Positions 1 to 11,250 of a stretch of 64,000 bases of DNA are shown piece by piece. The stretch's first letter is position 1. Every line of letters starts with the position of its first letter. The notes beneath the pieces were generated by a model. That model saw nothing but the letters and a program-made list of their open reading frames with translations. It did no database searches and was not told the origin of the DNA. A program made the translations under genes and the position numbers. The stretch is from the NCBI RefSeq assembly GCF_018294505.1, contig NC_057814.1, positions 298,699,379 through 298,763,378 on the forward strand, written 5' to 3'. Origin of the DNA: Triticum aestivum. Taxonomy: Eukaryota; Streptophyta; Magnoliopsida; Poales; Poaceae.

Positions 1-280
1 GCCGGGTCGTCCCTTTATATAGAGAGGTTGACGCCCCGGCGGCGGTTCAGGACGAGAGACAACAGATCGAGAGCCGGGCATAGCGATTAAGCTCCCTGGT
101 CACCGAAACCCTAAGTAATACCACCTCAACTGGACGTAGGCTTTTACCTTCACTGTAAGGGGCCGAACCAGTATAACCCTCGTGTTCCTTGTCCCGTTTA
201 ACCCCTTTAAGCTTCCTAGCGGCGATGGCTCCACGACTAAGTCCTTGCGTGAGGACATCTGCCGTGACAATTCCACGACA
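1..280 (+). repeat. 3' portion of the Gypsy 5' LTR
   Basis: Positions 38-280 match 21018-21260 with 9 differences, and both end in ttccacgaca. Positions 4-37 do not match the corresponding place of the 3' LTR directly. They match its reverse complement (20984-21017) at 33 of 34 positions, so the TATA-box segment is inverted between the two LTRs. Confidence 0.9.
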
Positions 281-281
281 G

Positions 282-300
282 TTGGCGCCCACCGTGGGGC
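282..300 (+). other. Gypsy primer-binding site
   Basis: TTGGCGCCCACCGTGGGGC starts two bases after the LTR end. TGGCGCC-type sites in this position prime minus-strand synthesis from a tRNA 3' end in plant Gypsy elements. The tRNA species is not assigned here. Confidence 0.7.
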
Positions 301-566
301 ACGCGCACGGTGGATTTGAGTTCTTAAAGGGCAGCTTCGAAGGGCTCAAGGGATACGCTGTGGGCCGGATGACCAAGAGTCGTCGCGGCAAGCTCTACAT
401 CGACGATGCAAATTGGGGCCCCGATGCCGGCTCAATTTAGTACGGGTATCGGGTCCCCTTCGGCGGAATCCATGTCTTTATTGGCAAGATTGGTGAGCCG
501 GGCCCTGAGCCGGACCTCTGCGCCGATCTCATCGAGACGGCTCAACGTGCACTACCCGTCCGGGCC

Positions 567-1479
567 TTGCCTGCCTTGAAGCGTGCTTTCGTGGGACGCG
601 TCCATGGAGAGCTCTCTGAAGGATCTGGTTCTGGTGATGAGATGGCCGCTCGTTCTGATGGCGAGTCATCCACAGAGGAGACCGATTCGTTATACCAACT
701 TCAAGATGGCAGGCTCAGGGGTTGTTCCGATGGCGACAGTATTCCGGACCCCTTTGAGCCGCCAAGCCGGGTTGGAATCTTCATGGCTGGCGCACAACCT
801 GTTCAAAACCCCACCGCAGGGGCAGGAAGCCCTGTGCCCTCGCCGGCTCAGGTGCTGATGGATCTCACCGACAAGATGACGGCCCTTTTAACCGCTACGG
901 TTGCCCCAGCAGATCAAGCTCAGCATGACGCGGAGGTGGCACAGTTAAAGTTGGATCTAGCAAAGGCCAATGAGGATCTGGCGGCGGAAGGGATCAGGAT
1001 GGCTGCGGAGAGGGCGGCTCTCGACGCCCAGACTCAGCTGATTCAGGCACAGCCTTTCCGGCTCACGATGGATCAGAACGCGTCCAATGAGGTCATGAGA
1101 AGGAGGCATCAAAAGGCCCAATCTCGACTCCCTCCGGTTTAACACGCCTGGTGCAGGACCCAGTAACCTGCCAGAGGTCACGACGCCCGGGGCTGGAACG
1201 GCAATTCAGCCCCAAGTGATGGGGCCTCCCCGGGTGAACGCCGCCCCGCCTCAGTATGTGCCAATACCACCGGGTCATTATGCCAACCCGTTGGAAAACA
1301 TGGTCGCCGCGGCAGCGCGGCTGGAGGCTCTCCCAATCGATGGTGACTCTCCAACGGCGGTTGAGACCAGCCGGGTCAGAGAACTCCTTCAAACGGCTCT
1401 GGCGCAGCAGGAGGCATATTCTTATAGCCGGGACATGATTCATTCAACCCCTCGTCCAGGCCGGGAGCCTGAGTTATAG
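567..1479 (+). pseudogene. Gypsy gag, N-terminal part (frameshifted)
   Basis: An open frame from 567 encodes an acidic, Ser-rich start followed by a helical Ala/Gln/Glu-rich stretch around residues 120-165. It closes at 1142. The reading continues in another frame from about 1141 through a Pro-rich segment (PQYVPIPPGHY) to a TAG at 1477-1479, so there is one frame change near 1140 and one stop. From 1480 to about 1660 all frames are broken. No enzymatic motif is present. This is the poorly conserved amino-terminal region that precedes the capsid-like domain in long plant Gypsy gag proteins. Identity as gag rests on position between the PBS and the conserved gag core. Confidence 0.7.
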
Positions 1480-1666
1480 CAGACACATGGCCTCAGCGAC
1501 CGGCTCAAGCAACGTCCGACGCCATGACTTGCCTCCTGGCCATGGCCCGGCTCATAACGGAGCCTTTCACGCGGTAGACCAAGACAGAGCAGGGCAAGAG
1601 GCCGAGCAGGCGCGTCAGTTGACGGCTTACTAGCCACCCCCGGCTTATCCGACGGCTTCTATTGAT

Positions 1667-2364
1667 GTGGGTATACCTACGAGGACTGGAGGTGTCCCTT
1701 GTCTGGTGCCGGCTCTCCGCAATGAACGTCTGCCCAAGGATTTCAAAGGGCCTAGGAAGGTGCCTAATTACACGGCTGATCTACAACCCGGAGCCTGGAT
1801 CGAGAGTTACGAGATGGCCATGGAGTTGCTGGAGGTCAGTGAAGTGGCAATGGCCAAGTACTTCACCATGATGTTAGATGGGACTGCCCGCACTTGGTTG
1901 AAGGGACTGCCACCAAACTCTATCGGGTCTTGGGCTGAACTAAAAGCCCGGTTCATCCAAAACTTCAAAGATACCTATAGGCAGTCTATGTCAATTGTGG
2001 ATTTGACTAACTGTAAGCAGCAGGAGGGTGAATCTACAACCCATTGGGTTCGCCGGGTCAAAGAGATAATACATTCATCTGATAAGATGGATGCCGGCTC
2101 TGCAGTCTTAATGTTAGAGCAGAATTGTCGCTTTGCGCCCCTGAAGATGAAGCTCGGGCGGCTCAAGCGCGATTGCAACGATATGGGCACGCTGATGGCG
2201 GCTCTGGTTAAGTACGCCGACTCTGATAGTACCAAGGATCCCGCGTCGGATGATGAAAGGACAGGGAAGGGAAAATGGAATGGCAATGGCAAGGGCCCCC
2301 AGCATAACCCGGCGAACCAGGGGGGTAACAAGCATAAGACTGATGGCAGTATGGAGTTTGTGGC
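1667..2364 (+). pseudogene. Gypsy gag core, interrupted by the Copia element
   Basis: The frame holds a Retrotrans_gag-type capsid domain. Visible landmarks are YEMAMELLEVSEVAMAKYF, then the GTARTWLKGLP motif, W.ELKARFIQNF, and a Q..GES...WVRRVKEI motif that is typical of plant Gypsy gag. A basic, Gly/Asn-rich tail (GKGKWNGNGKG) follows. The reading is cut at EFVA by the nested Copia LTR. It resumes in phase at 10899 (GTGGCC, one target-duplication copy) as VANASSQGNN, so the gag frame was open here when the Copia element landed. The protein would form the virus-like particle shell. Confidence 0.85.
2360..2364. repeat. Target-site duplication GTGGC, left copy
   Basis: GTGGC directly precedes TGTTGGAAAT and is repeated directly after the right LTR at 10899-10903. 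A 5-bp duplication is the usual size for Copia integration. Confidence 0.95.
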
Positions 2365-4084
2365 TGTTGGAAATATGCCCTAGAGGCAATAATAAATGGT
2401 TATTATTATATTTCTTTGTTCATGGTAATTGTCTATTATTCATGCTATAATTGTATTGTCCGGAAATCGTAATACATGTGTGAATACATAGACCACAACC
2501 TGTCCCTAGTAAGCCTCTAGTTGACTAGCTCGTTGATCAACAGATAGTCATGGTTTCCTGACTATGGAAATTGGATGTCATTGATAACGGGATCACATCA
2601 TTAGGAGAATGATGTGATGGACATGACCCAATCCTAAGCATATCATAAAAGATCGTGTAGTTTCGTTTGCTAGAGCTTTTCCAATGTCAAGTATGTTTTC
2701 CTTAGACCATGAGATCGTGCAACTCCCGGATACCGTAGGAGTGCTTTGGGTGTGCCAAACGTCACAACGTAACTGGGTGACTATAAAGGTGCACTACGGG
2801 TATCTCCGAAAGTGTCTGTTGGGTTGGCACGGATCGAGACTGGGATTTGTCACTCCGTGTGACGGAGAGGTATCTCTGGGCCCACTCGGTAATGCATCAT
2901 CATAATGAGCTCAATGTGACTAAGGCGTTAGTCACGGGATCATGCATTGCGGTACAAGTAAAGAGACTTGCCGGTAACGAGATTGAACAAGGTATTGGGA
3001 TACCGACGATCGAATCTCGGGCAAGTAACATACCGTTTGACAAAGGGAATTGCATACGGATTGATTGAATCCTCGACACCGTGGTTCATCTGATGAGATC
3101 ATCGTGGAACATGTGGGAGCCAACATGGTTATCCAGATCCCGCTGTTGGTTATTGACCGGAGAGGCGTCTCGGTCATGTCTGCATGTCTCCCGAACCCAT
3201 AGGGTCTACACACTTAAGGTCCGGTGACGCTAGGGTTGTAGAGATATATGTATGCGGAAACCCGAAAGTTGTTCGGAGTCCCGGATGTGATCTCGGACGT
3301 CACGAGAGGTTCCGGAATGGTCCGGAGATGAAGAATTATATATAGGAAGTCAAGTTTTGGCCACCGGGAAAGTTTCGGGGGTTACCGGTATTGTACCGGG
3401 ACCACCGAAAGGGTCCCGGGGGTCCACCGGGTGGGGCCACCTACCCCGGAGGGCCCCGTGGGCTGAAAGTGGAAGGGAACCAGCCCTTAGTGGGCTGGGG
3501 CGCCCCCCTTGGGCCTCCCCCCATGCGCCTAGGGTTGGGAACCCTAGGGGGGAGCTTCCCCCTTGCCTTGGAGGGCAAGGCACCCCTTCCCCCCACTTGG
3601 CCGCCGCCCCCTTGGAGATCTGATCTCCCAAGGGCTGGCCCCCCCAGGGGTCCTATAAATAGTGGGGGGGGGAGGGAGGGAAGCAACCTACAGCCTTGGG
3701 CGCCTCCCTCCTCCCCTGCAACACCTCTCTCTCTCTCTCGCAGAAGCTTGGCGAAGCCCTGCCGGAGACCCGCTACATCCACCACCACGCCGTCGTGCTG
3801 TTGGATCTCCATCAACCTCTCCTTCCCCCTTGCTGGATCAAGAAGGAGGAGACGTCGCTGCACCGTACGTCCGTTGAACGCGGAGGTGCCGTCCGTTCGG
3901 CACTCGGTCATCGGTGATTTGGATCACGGCGAGTACGACTCCGTCATCCACGTTCATTGGAACGCTTCCGCTCGCGATCTACAAGGGTATGTAGATGCAC
4001 TCCTTTCCCCTCGTTGCTAGTAGACTCCATAGATGCATCTTGGTGAGCGTAGGAAAATTTTAAATTATGCTACGATTCACAACA
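2365..4084 (+). repeat. Copia 5' LTR
   Basis: Begins TGTTGGAAAT and ends tacgattcacaaca. By hand count it differs from the 3' LTR at about 35 substituted positions (about 2%) plus small indels in homopolymer and CT tracts. A TATA-like tataaatag lies at 3653-3661, followed by a CT-repeat leader. Confidence 0.95.
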
Positions 4085-5400
4085 GTGGCATCATGAGCCA
4101 GGTCTATGCGTAGTTACTATGCACGAGTAGAACACAAAGCAGTTGTGGGCGTTGAGTTTGCCAATTCTGCTTGCCGCTACTAGTCGTTTCTTGTTTCGGC
4201 GGCATTGTAGGATGAAGCGGCCCGGACCGACCTTACACGTACGCTTACGTGAGACAGGTTCCACCGACTCACATGCACTAGATGCATAAGGTGGCTAGCG
4301 GGTGTCTGTCTCTCCTACTTTAGTCGGAACGGATTCGATGAAAAGGGTCCTTATGAAGGGTAAATAGAAATTGGCAAATCACGTTGTGGTCATACGTAGG
4401 TAAGAAAACGTTCTTGCTAGAAACCTACAAACCACGTAAAAACTTGCAACAACAATTAGAGGACGTCTAACTTGTTTTTGCAGCAAGTGCTATGTGATGT
4501 GATATGGCCAGAAGATGTGCTGAATGATATATGTGATGTCTGAGATTGATCACATTCTTGTAATAGGAATCACGACTTGCATGTCGATGAGTATGACAAC
4601 CGGCAGGAGCCATAGGAGTTGTCTTTATTATTTTGCATGACCTGCGTGTCATTGAATAACGCCATGTAAATTACTTTACTTTGTTGCTAAACGCGTTAGC
4701 CATAGAAGTAGAAGTAATCGTTGGCGTGAAGACTTCATGAAGACACAATGATGGAGATCATGGTGTCATGCCGGTGACGAAGATGATCATGGTGCCCCGA
4801 AGATGGAGATCAAAGGAGCATGATGATATTGGGCATATCATGTCACTATTTGATTGCATGTGATGTTTATCATGTTTTTGCATCTTATTTGCTTAGAACG
4901 ACGGTAGTAAGTAAGATGATCCCTAATAATAATTTCAAGAAAGTGTTCACCCTAACTGTGCACCGTTGCGAAGGTTCGTTGTTTCGAAGCACCACGTGAT
5001 GATCGGGTGTGATAGATTCTAACGTTCGAATACAACGGGTGTTGACGAGCCTAGCATGCACAGACATGGCCTCGGAACACACGCAATACACTTAGGTTGA
5101 CTTGAAGAGCCTAGCATGTACAGACATGGCCTCGGAACACGGAGGACCGAAAGGTAGAGCATGAGTCGTATAGAAGATACGATCAACATGGAGATGTTCA
5201 CCGATCTTGACTAGTCCGTCTCACGTGATGATCGGACACGGCCTAGTTAAACTCGGATCATGTTTCACTTAGATGACTAGAGGGATGTCTATCTGAGTGG
5301 GAGTTCATAATCAGATGAACTTCATTATCATGAACATAGTCAAATAGGTATTTGCAAATTATGTCATAGCTTGCGCTTTAGTTCTACTGGTTAAGATATG
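4085..5400 (+). other. Copia untranslated leader
   Basis: No open frame of substance. A long leader before gag is usual for this family. It contains a diverged internal duplication: gagcctagcatgcacagac at 5048 and gagcctagcatgtacagac at 5108, each followed by atggcctcggaacac. Confidence 0.7.
4086..4099 (+). other. Copia primer-binding site
   Basis: TGGCATCATGAGCC starts two bases after the LTR. It is a diverged form of the initiator-Met tRNA-complementary TGGTATCAGAGCC of plant Copia elements. Confidence 0.75.
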
Positions 5401-6300
5401 TTCCTAGAGAAAATTTAGTTGAAAGTTGGTAGTAGCAATTATGCGGACTGGGTCCGTAAACTGAGGATTGTCCTCATTGCTGCACAGAAGGCTTATGTCC
5501 TTAATGCACCGCTCGGTGTGCTGAACCTCAGCGTCGTCTGTAGATGTTACGAAACATCTGACATACACGTTTTGATGACTATGTGATAGTTCAGTGTGGT
5601 TTAGAATTGTGGCACCAAAGACGTTTGTGAAACATCGCAGAACATATGAGATGTTCCGAAGACTGAAATTGGGATTTCAGACCAGTGCCCACGTCAAGAG
5701 GTATGAGACCTCTAACAAGTTTCTTAAGCCTGCAAACTAAGGGAGAAAAGCTCAATCGTTGAGCATGTGCTCAGATTGTCTGAATGCCACAATCGCTTGA
5801 ATCGAGTGGGAGTTAATCTCCCAGATGAGATAGTGATAGTTCTCCATAGTCACTGCCACCAAGCTAGTAGAGCTTCGTGATGAACTATAACATATCAGGG
5901 ATAGATGATGATCCTTGAGCTATTCACGATGTTTGACACCGCGAGAGTAGAAATCAAGAAGGAGCATCAATTGTTGATGGTTAGTAAAAACCACTAGTTT
6001 AAGAAGGGCAAGGGCAAAAGGGATACTTCATGAAAGAACAAGTCGTTTGCTGCTCTAGTGAAGAATCCCAAGGTTGAACCCAAACCCGAGACTAAGTGCT
6101 TCTATAATAAGGGGAACGGTCACTGGAGCAGTACTACCCTAGATACTTGGTAGATGAGAAGGCAGGCAAGGTCGACAGAAGTATATTGGATATACGGTAT
6201 ATGAATGTGTACTTTACTAGTACTCCTAGCAGCACCAGGGTATTAGATACCGGTTCGGTTGCTAAGAGTTAGTAACTCGAAATAAAAGCTGCGGAATAAA
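5401..6300 (+). pseudogene. Copia gag and protease remnant
   Basis: Translated fragments in shifting frames resemble Copia gag: an ADWVRKLRIVL motif near 5440-5480, then a CCHC-like zinc knuckle remnant (KCFYNKGNGHW) near 6098-6130 in which the second cysteine is replaced. A protease signature VLDTGSVAKS sits at 6240-6269, with the catalytic Asp of DTG intact. Many stops and frame changes separate the pieces, so no protein can be made. The parts would have been the particle protein and the aspartic protease of a single polyprotein. Confidence 0.75.
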
Positions 6301-6569
6301 CGGAGACTAGCTAAAGGTGAGATGACAATATGTGTTGGAAGTGTTTCCAAGGTTGATGTGATCAAGCATCGCATGCTCCCTCTACCATCGAGATTTGGTG
6401 TTTGCGTTAAGCATGATTGGATTATGTTTATCGCAATACGGTTATTCATTTAAGGAGAATAATGGTTACTCTGTTTATTTGAATAATACCTTCAATGGTC
6501 TTGCACCTAAAATGAATCTCGATCGTAGTGATACACATGTTCGTGCCAAAAGATATAAAATAGTAATGA

Positions 6570-7540
6570 TAGTTCCACATACTTGTGGCACTGCCATTTG
6601 AGTCATATTGGTATAGAACGCATGAAGAAGCTCCATGTAGATGGATCTTTGGACTCACTCGTTTTTGAAAAGATTGAGGCATGCGAACCATGTCTATTGG
6701 TATATATGCATGAAGAAACTCCATGCAGATGGATCATTTGGACTCACTTGATTTTGAATCACTTGAGACATGCAAATCATACCACATGGGCAAGATGACT
6801 GAAAAGCCTCGTTTTCAATAAGATGGAACAAGAGAGCAACTTGTTGGAAGTTATACATTCGATGTGTACAGTCCAATGAGTGCTGAGGCATGCAGTGGAT
6901 ATCGTTATGTTCTTACTTCACAGATGATTTGAGTAGATGCTGAGTGTATTTACTTGATGAAACACAAGTCTGAATTATTGAAAGGTTCAAGTAATTTCAG
7001 AGTGAAGTTGAAGATCGTCGTGACAAGAGGATAAAATGTCTGTGATATGATCATAGAGATAAGTATCTGAGTTACGAGTTTGGCACACAATTAAGACATT
7101 GTGGAAAGTGTTTCACAATTAATACCACCTGGAACACCATAGTGTGATGGTGTGTCCGAACATCATAACTACACCCTATTGGATATGGTGCATACCATGA
7201 TGTCTCTTATCGAATTACCACTATCGTTTATGGGTTAGGCATTAGAGACAACCGCATTCACTTTAAAAGGGGCACCACGCAATTCCGTTGAGACGACACC
7301 GTTTAGAGAAACCTAAGTTGTCGTTTCTTAAAAGTTTGGGGCTGCGATGCTTATGTGAAAAAGTTTCAGGCTGATAAGCTCGAACCCAAAGCGGATAAAT
7401 GCATCTTCATAGAATACCCAAAAACAGTTGGGTATACCTCCTATCTGGAAGCAAAAGTAATTGCTTCTAGAAATGAGTCCTTTCTCGAGGAAAAGTTTCT
7501 CTCGAAAGAATTGAGTGGGAGGATGGTGGAGACTTGATAA
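6570..7540 (+). pseudogene. Copia GAG-pre-integrase and integrase remnant
   Basis: An HCHLSHIGIERMKKLH segment at 6586-6640 is the zinc-binding pre-integrase motif, followed by a CEPCL pair. A second, diverged copy of the same ~88-bp segment follows in tandem (6697-6783). Further on, frames recall the integrase core (MSAEACSGYRYV near 6876-6912) and the C-terminal end (KKFQADKLEPKADKCIF, 7355-7405). The frame breaks repeatedly. The DDE catalytic triad cannot be read as one frame. Confidence 0.75.
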
Positions 7541-7699
7541 GGTTATTGAACCGCCGCTTCAACTAGTGTGTAGCAGGGCACAGGAAGTTGTTCCTGTGGC
7601 ACCTACACCAATTGAAGTGGAAGCTTATGATAGTGATCATGAAACTTCGGATCAAGTCACTACCAAACCTCATAGGACGACGAGGAGGCGCACTACTTC

Positions 7700-8990
7700 A
7701 GAGTAATGCGTGATCCTGTCCTGGAAGTCATGTTGCTAGACAACAATGAACCTACGAGCTATGGAGAAGCGATGGTGGGCCCATATTCCGACGAATGGCT
7801 CGAGGCCATGAAATTCGAGATAGAATCCATACAAAGCATGGACTTTGGTGAACTTGCCCGATGAACGGCAAGCCATTGAGATAAATGGATCTTTAAGAAG
7901 AAGACGGACATGGACGGTAATGTTACCGTCTATGAAGCTCGACTTGTGGCAAAGAGTATTTTCACAAGTTCAAGGAGTTGACTACGATGAATTTTTCTCA
8001 TCCATAGCGATGCTTAGGTCCGTCGGAATCATGTTAGCATTAGCTACATTTATGAAATCTGGCAGACGGATGTCAAAACAAGTTTCCTTGCCAGTTTTCG
8101 TAAGGAAAGGTTGTATGTGATACAATCAGAAAGGTTTTGTCGATCCTAAGGATGCTAAAAGGTATGCTAGCTCCAGCGATCCTTCCATGGATTAGAGCAA
8201 GCATCTCGGAGTCAGAATATACGCTTTGATGGATTGATCAAAGTTTTTGGGTTTATACAAAGTTTGTTAGAAACATGTATTTACAATAAAGTGAGTGGGA
8301 GCGCTACAACATTTCTGATAAGTATATGTGAATAACATAGTGTTGATCCGAAATGATGTAAAATTTCTGGAAAGCATAAAGGGTTGTTTGAAAGGAGTTT
8401 TTCAAAGGAAGACCTGGATAAAGCTGCTTACATATTGGGCATCAAGATCCATAGAGATAGATCAAGACGCCTGATGATACTTTCAAAAGACAGCACACCT
8501 TGACATGATTTTGAAAGAGTTCAAAATAGATCAGCAAAGGAGTTCTTGGCTGTGTTACAAGGTGTGAGTATTGAGTAAGACTCAAGACCTGACCACAGCG
8601 GAAGGTAGAGAAAGGACGAAGTCGTCCCCTATGCTTTAGACATAGGCTCTATAGTATGCTATGCTGTGTACCGCACATGTAGTGTGCCTTGCCATGAGTT
8701 GGTCAAGAGGGTACAATGGTGATCCGGGAAAGGATCTCATGACAGCGGTCGAACTTATCCTTAGTACCTAGTGGATTAAGGAATTTTCTCGATTATGGAG
8801 GTGGAAAGGAGTTCGTCGTAAAGGGTTACGTCGATGCGAACTTTGACACTAATCCGGAGGACTCTGAGTAGTAAACCGGATTCGTATAGTAGAGCAATTA
8901 TTTGAAATGGCTCCAAATAGCGCGTGGTAGCATCCACAAGATGACATAGATATTCGTAAAGCACACGGTTCTGAAAGGTTCAGACCCGTT
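7700..8990 (+). pseudogene. Copia reverse transcriptase/RNaseH remnant
   Basis: Recognisable pieces are VFSQVQGVDYDEFFS (from about 7955), KGFVDPKDAK (from about 8131), and the polymerase site read as YVNNIVLIRND near 8325-8360. There the two catalytic aspartates of the usual YVDD are both Asn. YAMLC near 8656 and KGYVDANFDTN near 8821 mark the connection and RNaseH start. The sequence then jumps to the extreme C-terminus (PLSQA near 9003), so most of RNaseH is deleted. No function is possible. Confidence 0.8.
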
Positions 8991-9048
8991 GACTAATAAC
9001 CTCTCTCACAAGCATAACATGACCAAACCAGAACACATTGAGTGATAA

Positions 9049-9180
9049 TCACATAGTGATGTGAACTAGATTGTTGACCTAGTAAACTGTTTAGATGTTG
9101 GTCACATGGTGATGTGACCAGTGAGTGTTAATCACATGGTGATGTGAACTAGATTATTGACTCTAGTGCAAGTGGGAGAC
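9049..9180 (+). repeat. Three palindromes and polypurine tract before the Copia 3' LTR
   Basis: The inverted repeat TCACATrGTGATGTGA occurs at 9049-9064, 9102-9117 and 9132-9147. The purine-rich AGTGGGAGAC (9171-9180) abuts the 3' LTR and is the probable plus-strand primer. Confidence 0.75.
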
Positions 9181-10898
9181 TGTTGGAAATATGCCCTAGA
9201 GGCAATAATAAATGGTTTTATTATATTTCTTTGTTCATGGTAATTGTCTATTATTCATGCTATAATTGTATTGTTCGGAAATCGTAATACATGTGTGAAT
9301 ACATAGACCACAACCTGTCCCTAGTAAGCCTCTAGTTGACCAGCTCGTTGATCAACAGATAGTCATGGTTTCCTGACTATGGACATTGGATGTCATTGAT
9401 AACGGGATCACATCATTAGGAGAATGATGTGATGGACAAGACCCAATCCTAAGCATAGCATAAAAGATTGTGTAGTTTCGTTTGCTAGAGCTTTTCCAAT
9501 GTCAAGTATCTTTTCCTTAGACCATGAGATCGTGCAACTCCCGGATACCGTAGGAGTGCTTTGGGTGTGCCAAACATCACAACGTAACTGGGTGACTATA
9601 AATGTGCACTACGGGTATCTCCGAAAGTGTCTGTTGGGTTGGCACGGATCGAGACTGGGATTTGTCACTCCGTGTGACGGAGAGGTATCTCTGGGCCCAC
9701 TCGGTAATGCATCATCATAATGAGCTCAATGTGACTAAGGCGTTAGTCACGGGATCATGCATTGCGGTACGAGTAAAGAGACTTGCCGGTAACGAGATTG
9801 AACAAGGTATTGGGATACCGACGATCGAATCTCGGGCAAGTAACATACCGTTTGACAAAGGGAATTGCATACGGATTGATTGAATCCTCGACACTGTGGT
9901 TCATCCGATGAGATCATCGTGGAACATGTGGGAGCCAACATGGGTATCCAGATCCCGCTGTTGGTTATTGACCGGAGAGGCGTCTCGGTCATGTCTGCAT
10001 GTCTCCCGAACCCGTAGGGTCTACACACTTAAGGTCCGGTGACGCTAGGGTTGTAGAGATATATGTATGCGGAAACCCGAAAGTTGTTCGGAGTCCCGGA
10101 TGAGATCCCGGACGTTACGAGAGGTTCCGGAATGGTCCGGAGGTGAAGAATTATATATAGGAAGTCATGTTTTGGCCACCGGGAAAGTTTCGGGGGTTAC
10201 CGGTATTGTACCGGGACCACCGGAAGGGTCCCGAGGGTCCACCGGGTGGGGCCACATACCCCGGAGGGCCCCATGGGCTGAAAGTGGAAGGGAACCAGCC
10301 CTTAGTGGGCTGGGGCGCCCCCCTTGGGCCTCCCCCCATGCGCCTAGGGTTGGGAACCCTAGGGGGGAGCTTCCCCCTTGCCTTGGGGGGCAAGGCACCC
10401 CTTCCCCCCCACTTGGCCGCCGCCCCCCTTGGAGATCTGATCTCCCAAGGGCTGGCGCCCCCCCAGGGGTCCTATAAATAGTGGGGGGGGGGAGGGCAGC
10501 AACCTACAGCCTTGGGCGCCTCCCTCCTCCCCTGCAACACCTCTCTCTCTCTCGCAGAAGCTTGGCGAAGCCGTGCCGGAGACCCGCTACATCCACCACC
10601 ACGCCGTCGTGCTGTTGGATCTCCATCAACCTCTCCTTCCCCCTTGCTGGATCAAGAAGGATGAGACGTCGCTGCACCGTACGTGTGTTGAACGTGGAGG
10701 TGCTGTCCGTTCGGCACTCGGTCATCGGTGATTTGGATCAAGGCGAGTACGACTCCGTCATCCACGTTCATTGGAACGCTTCCGCTCGGGATCTACAAGG
10801 GTATGTAGATGCACTCCTTTCCCCTCGTTGCTAGTAGACTCCATAGATGCATCTTGGTGAGCGTAGGAAATTTTTAAATTATGCTACGATTCCCAACA
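9181..10898 (+). repeat. Copia 3' LTR
   Basis: Starts TGTTGGAAAT and ends ctacgattcccaaca. Same structure as 2365-4084 with about 2% substitutions. Its TATA-like tataaatag (about 10473-10481) points into the interrupted second half of the Gypsy gag. Confidence 0.95.
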
Positions 10899-10903
10899 GT
10901 GGC
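10899..10903. repeat. Target-site duplication GTGGC, right copy
   Basis: Identical to 2360-2364. Confidence 0.95.
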
Positions 10904-11250
10904 CAACGCCAGTTCACAGGGTAACAACCACCGGCGCAAGGGGAGACCGCCTCCCCGCGCCGGTGGGTCAGGCCCGACGCTTGAGCAGTTGTTGAATGAG
11001 CCTTGTCCAAGGCATGGATCTAGGGAAAAGCCGGCCACTCATCTGTGGAAGGACTGCGCAATCATGAAGGCCTTTAAAAATTCCAATGCTTTCAATGTTA
11101 ATAATGGCCCGGGCGGCGGCTCAGGCGCCGGCGGCTTTCATGGCCCGGGCGGCGGCTCAAATTCCAATTCTCAGAATGTTCAAGGGGCTTTAATCAGCAG
11201 TCCGGCCAGGGTCATCAGCAGCAGCAGGGGGATACCAGACCAATCCAAAG
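10904..11250 (+). pseudogene. Gypsy gag C-terminal part
   Basis: Continues the gag frame cut at 2364. It encodes a basic Pro/Arg segment, then CPRHGSREKPATHLWKDCAI, a cysteine/histidine motif at the position of the nucleocapsid zinc knuckle (11003-11062). Two GPGGGS repeats from 11107 to 11161 follow. The frame shifts into pol around 11230-11260; whether that is the natural gag-pol junction or a lesion cannot be told from one copy. Confidence 0.7.

Larger units (their letters stand above)
2365..10898 (+). mobile_element. Nested Copia element, BARE-1/WIS/Angela type
   Basis: Full length, 8534 bp, with LTRs of 1720 and 1718 bp that start TGTTGGAAATATGCCCTAGA and end in CAACA. It has a perfect 5-bp target duplication, a methionine-tRNA-type primer site, and a purine tract before the 3' LTR. 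The LTR start and size match the BARE-1/WIS/Angela group of Triticeae Copia elements (from knowledge of the family). The internal region has Copia gene order gag-PR-IN-RT-RH, but every domain is broken by stops and frame changes, and part of the RNaseH is missing. It has inserted into gag of the Gypsy element in the same orientation. Confidence 0.95.
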
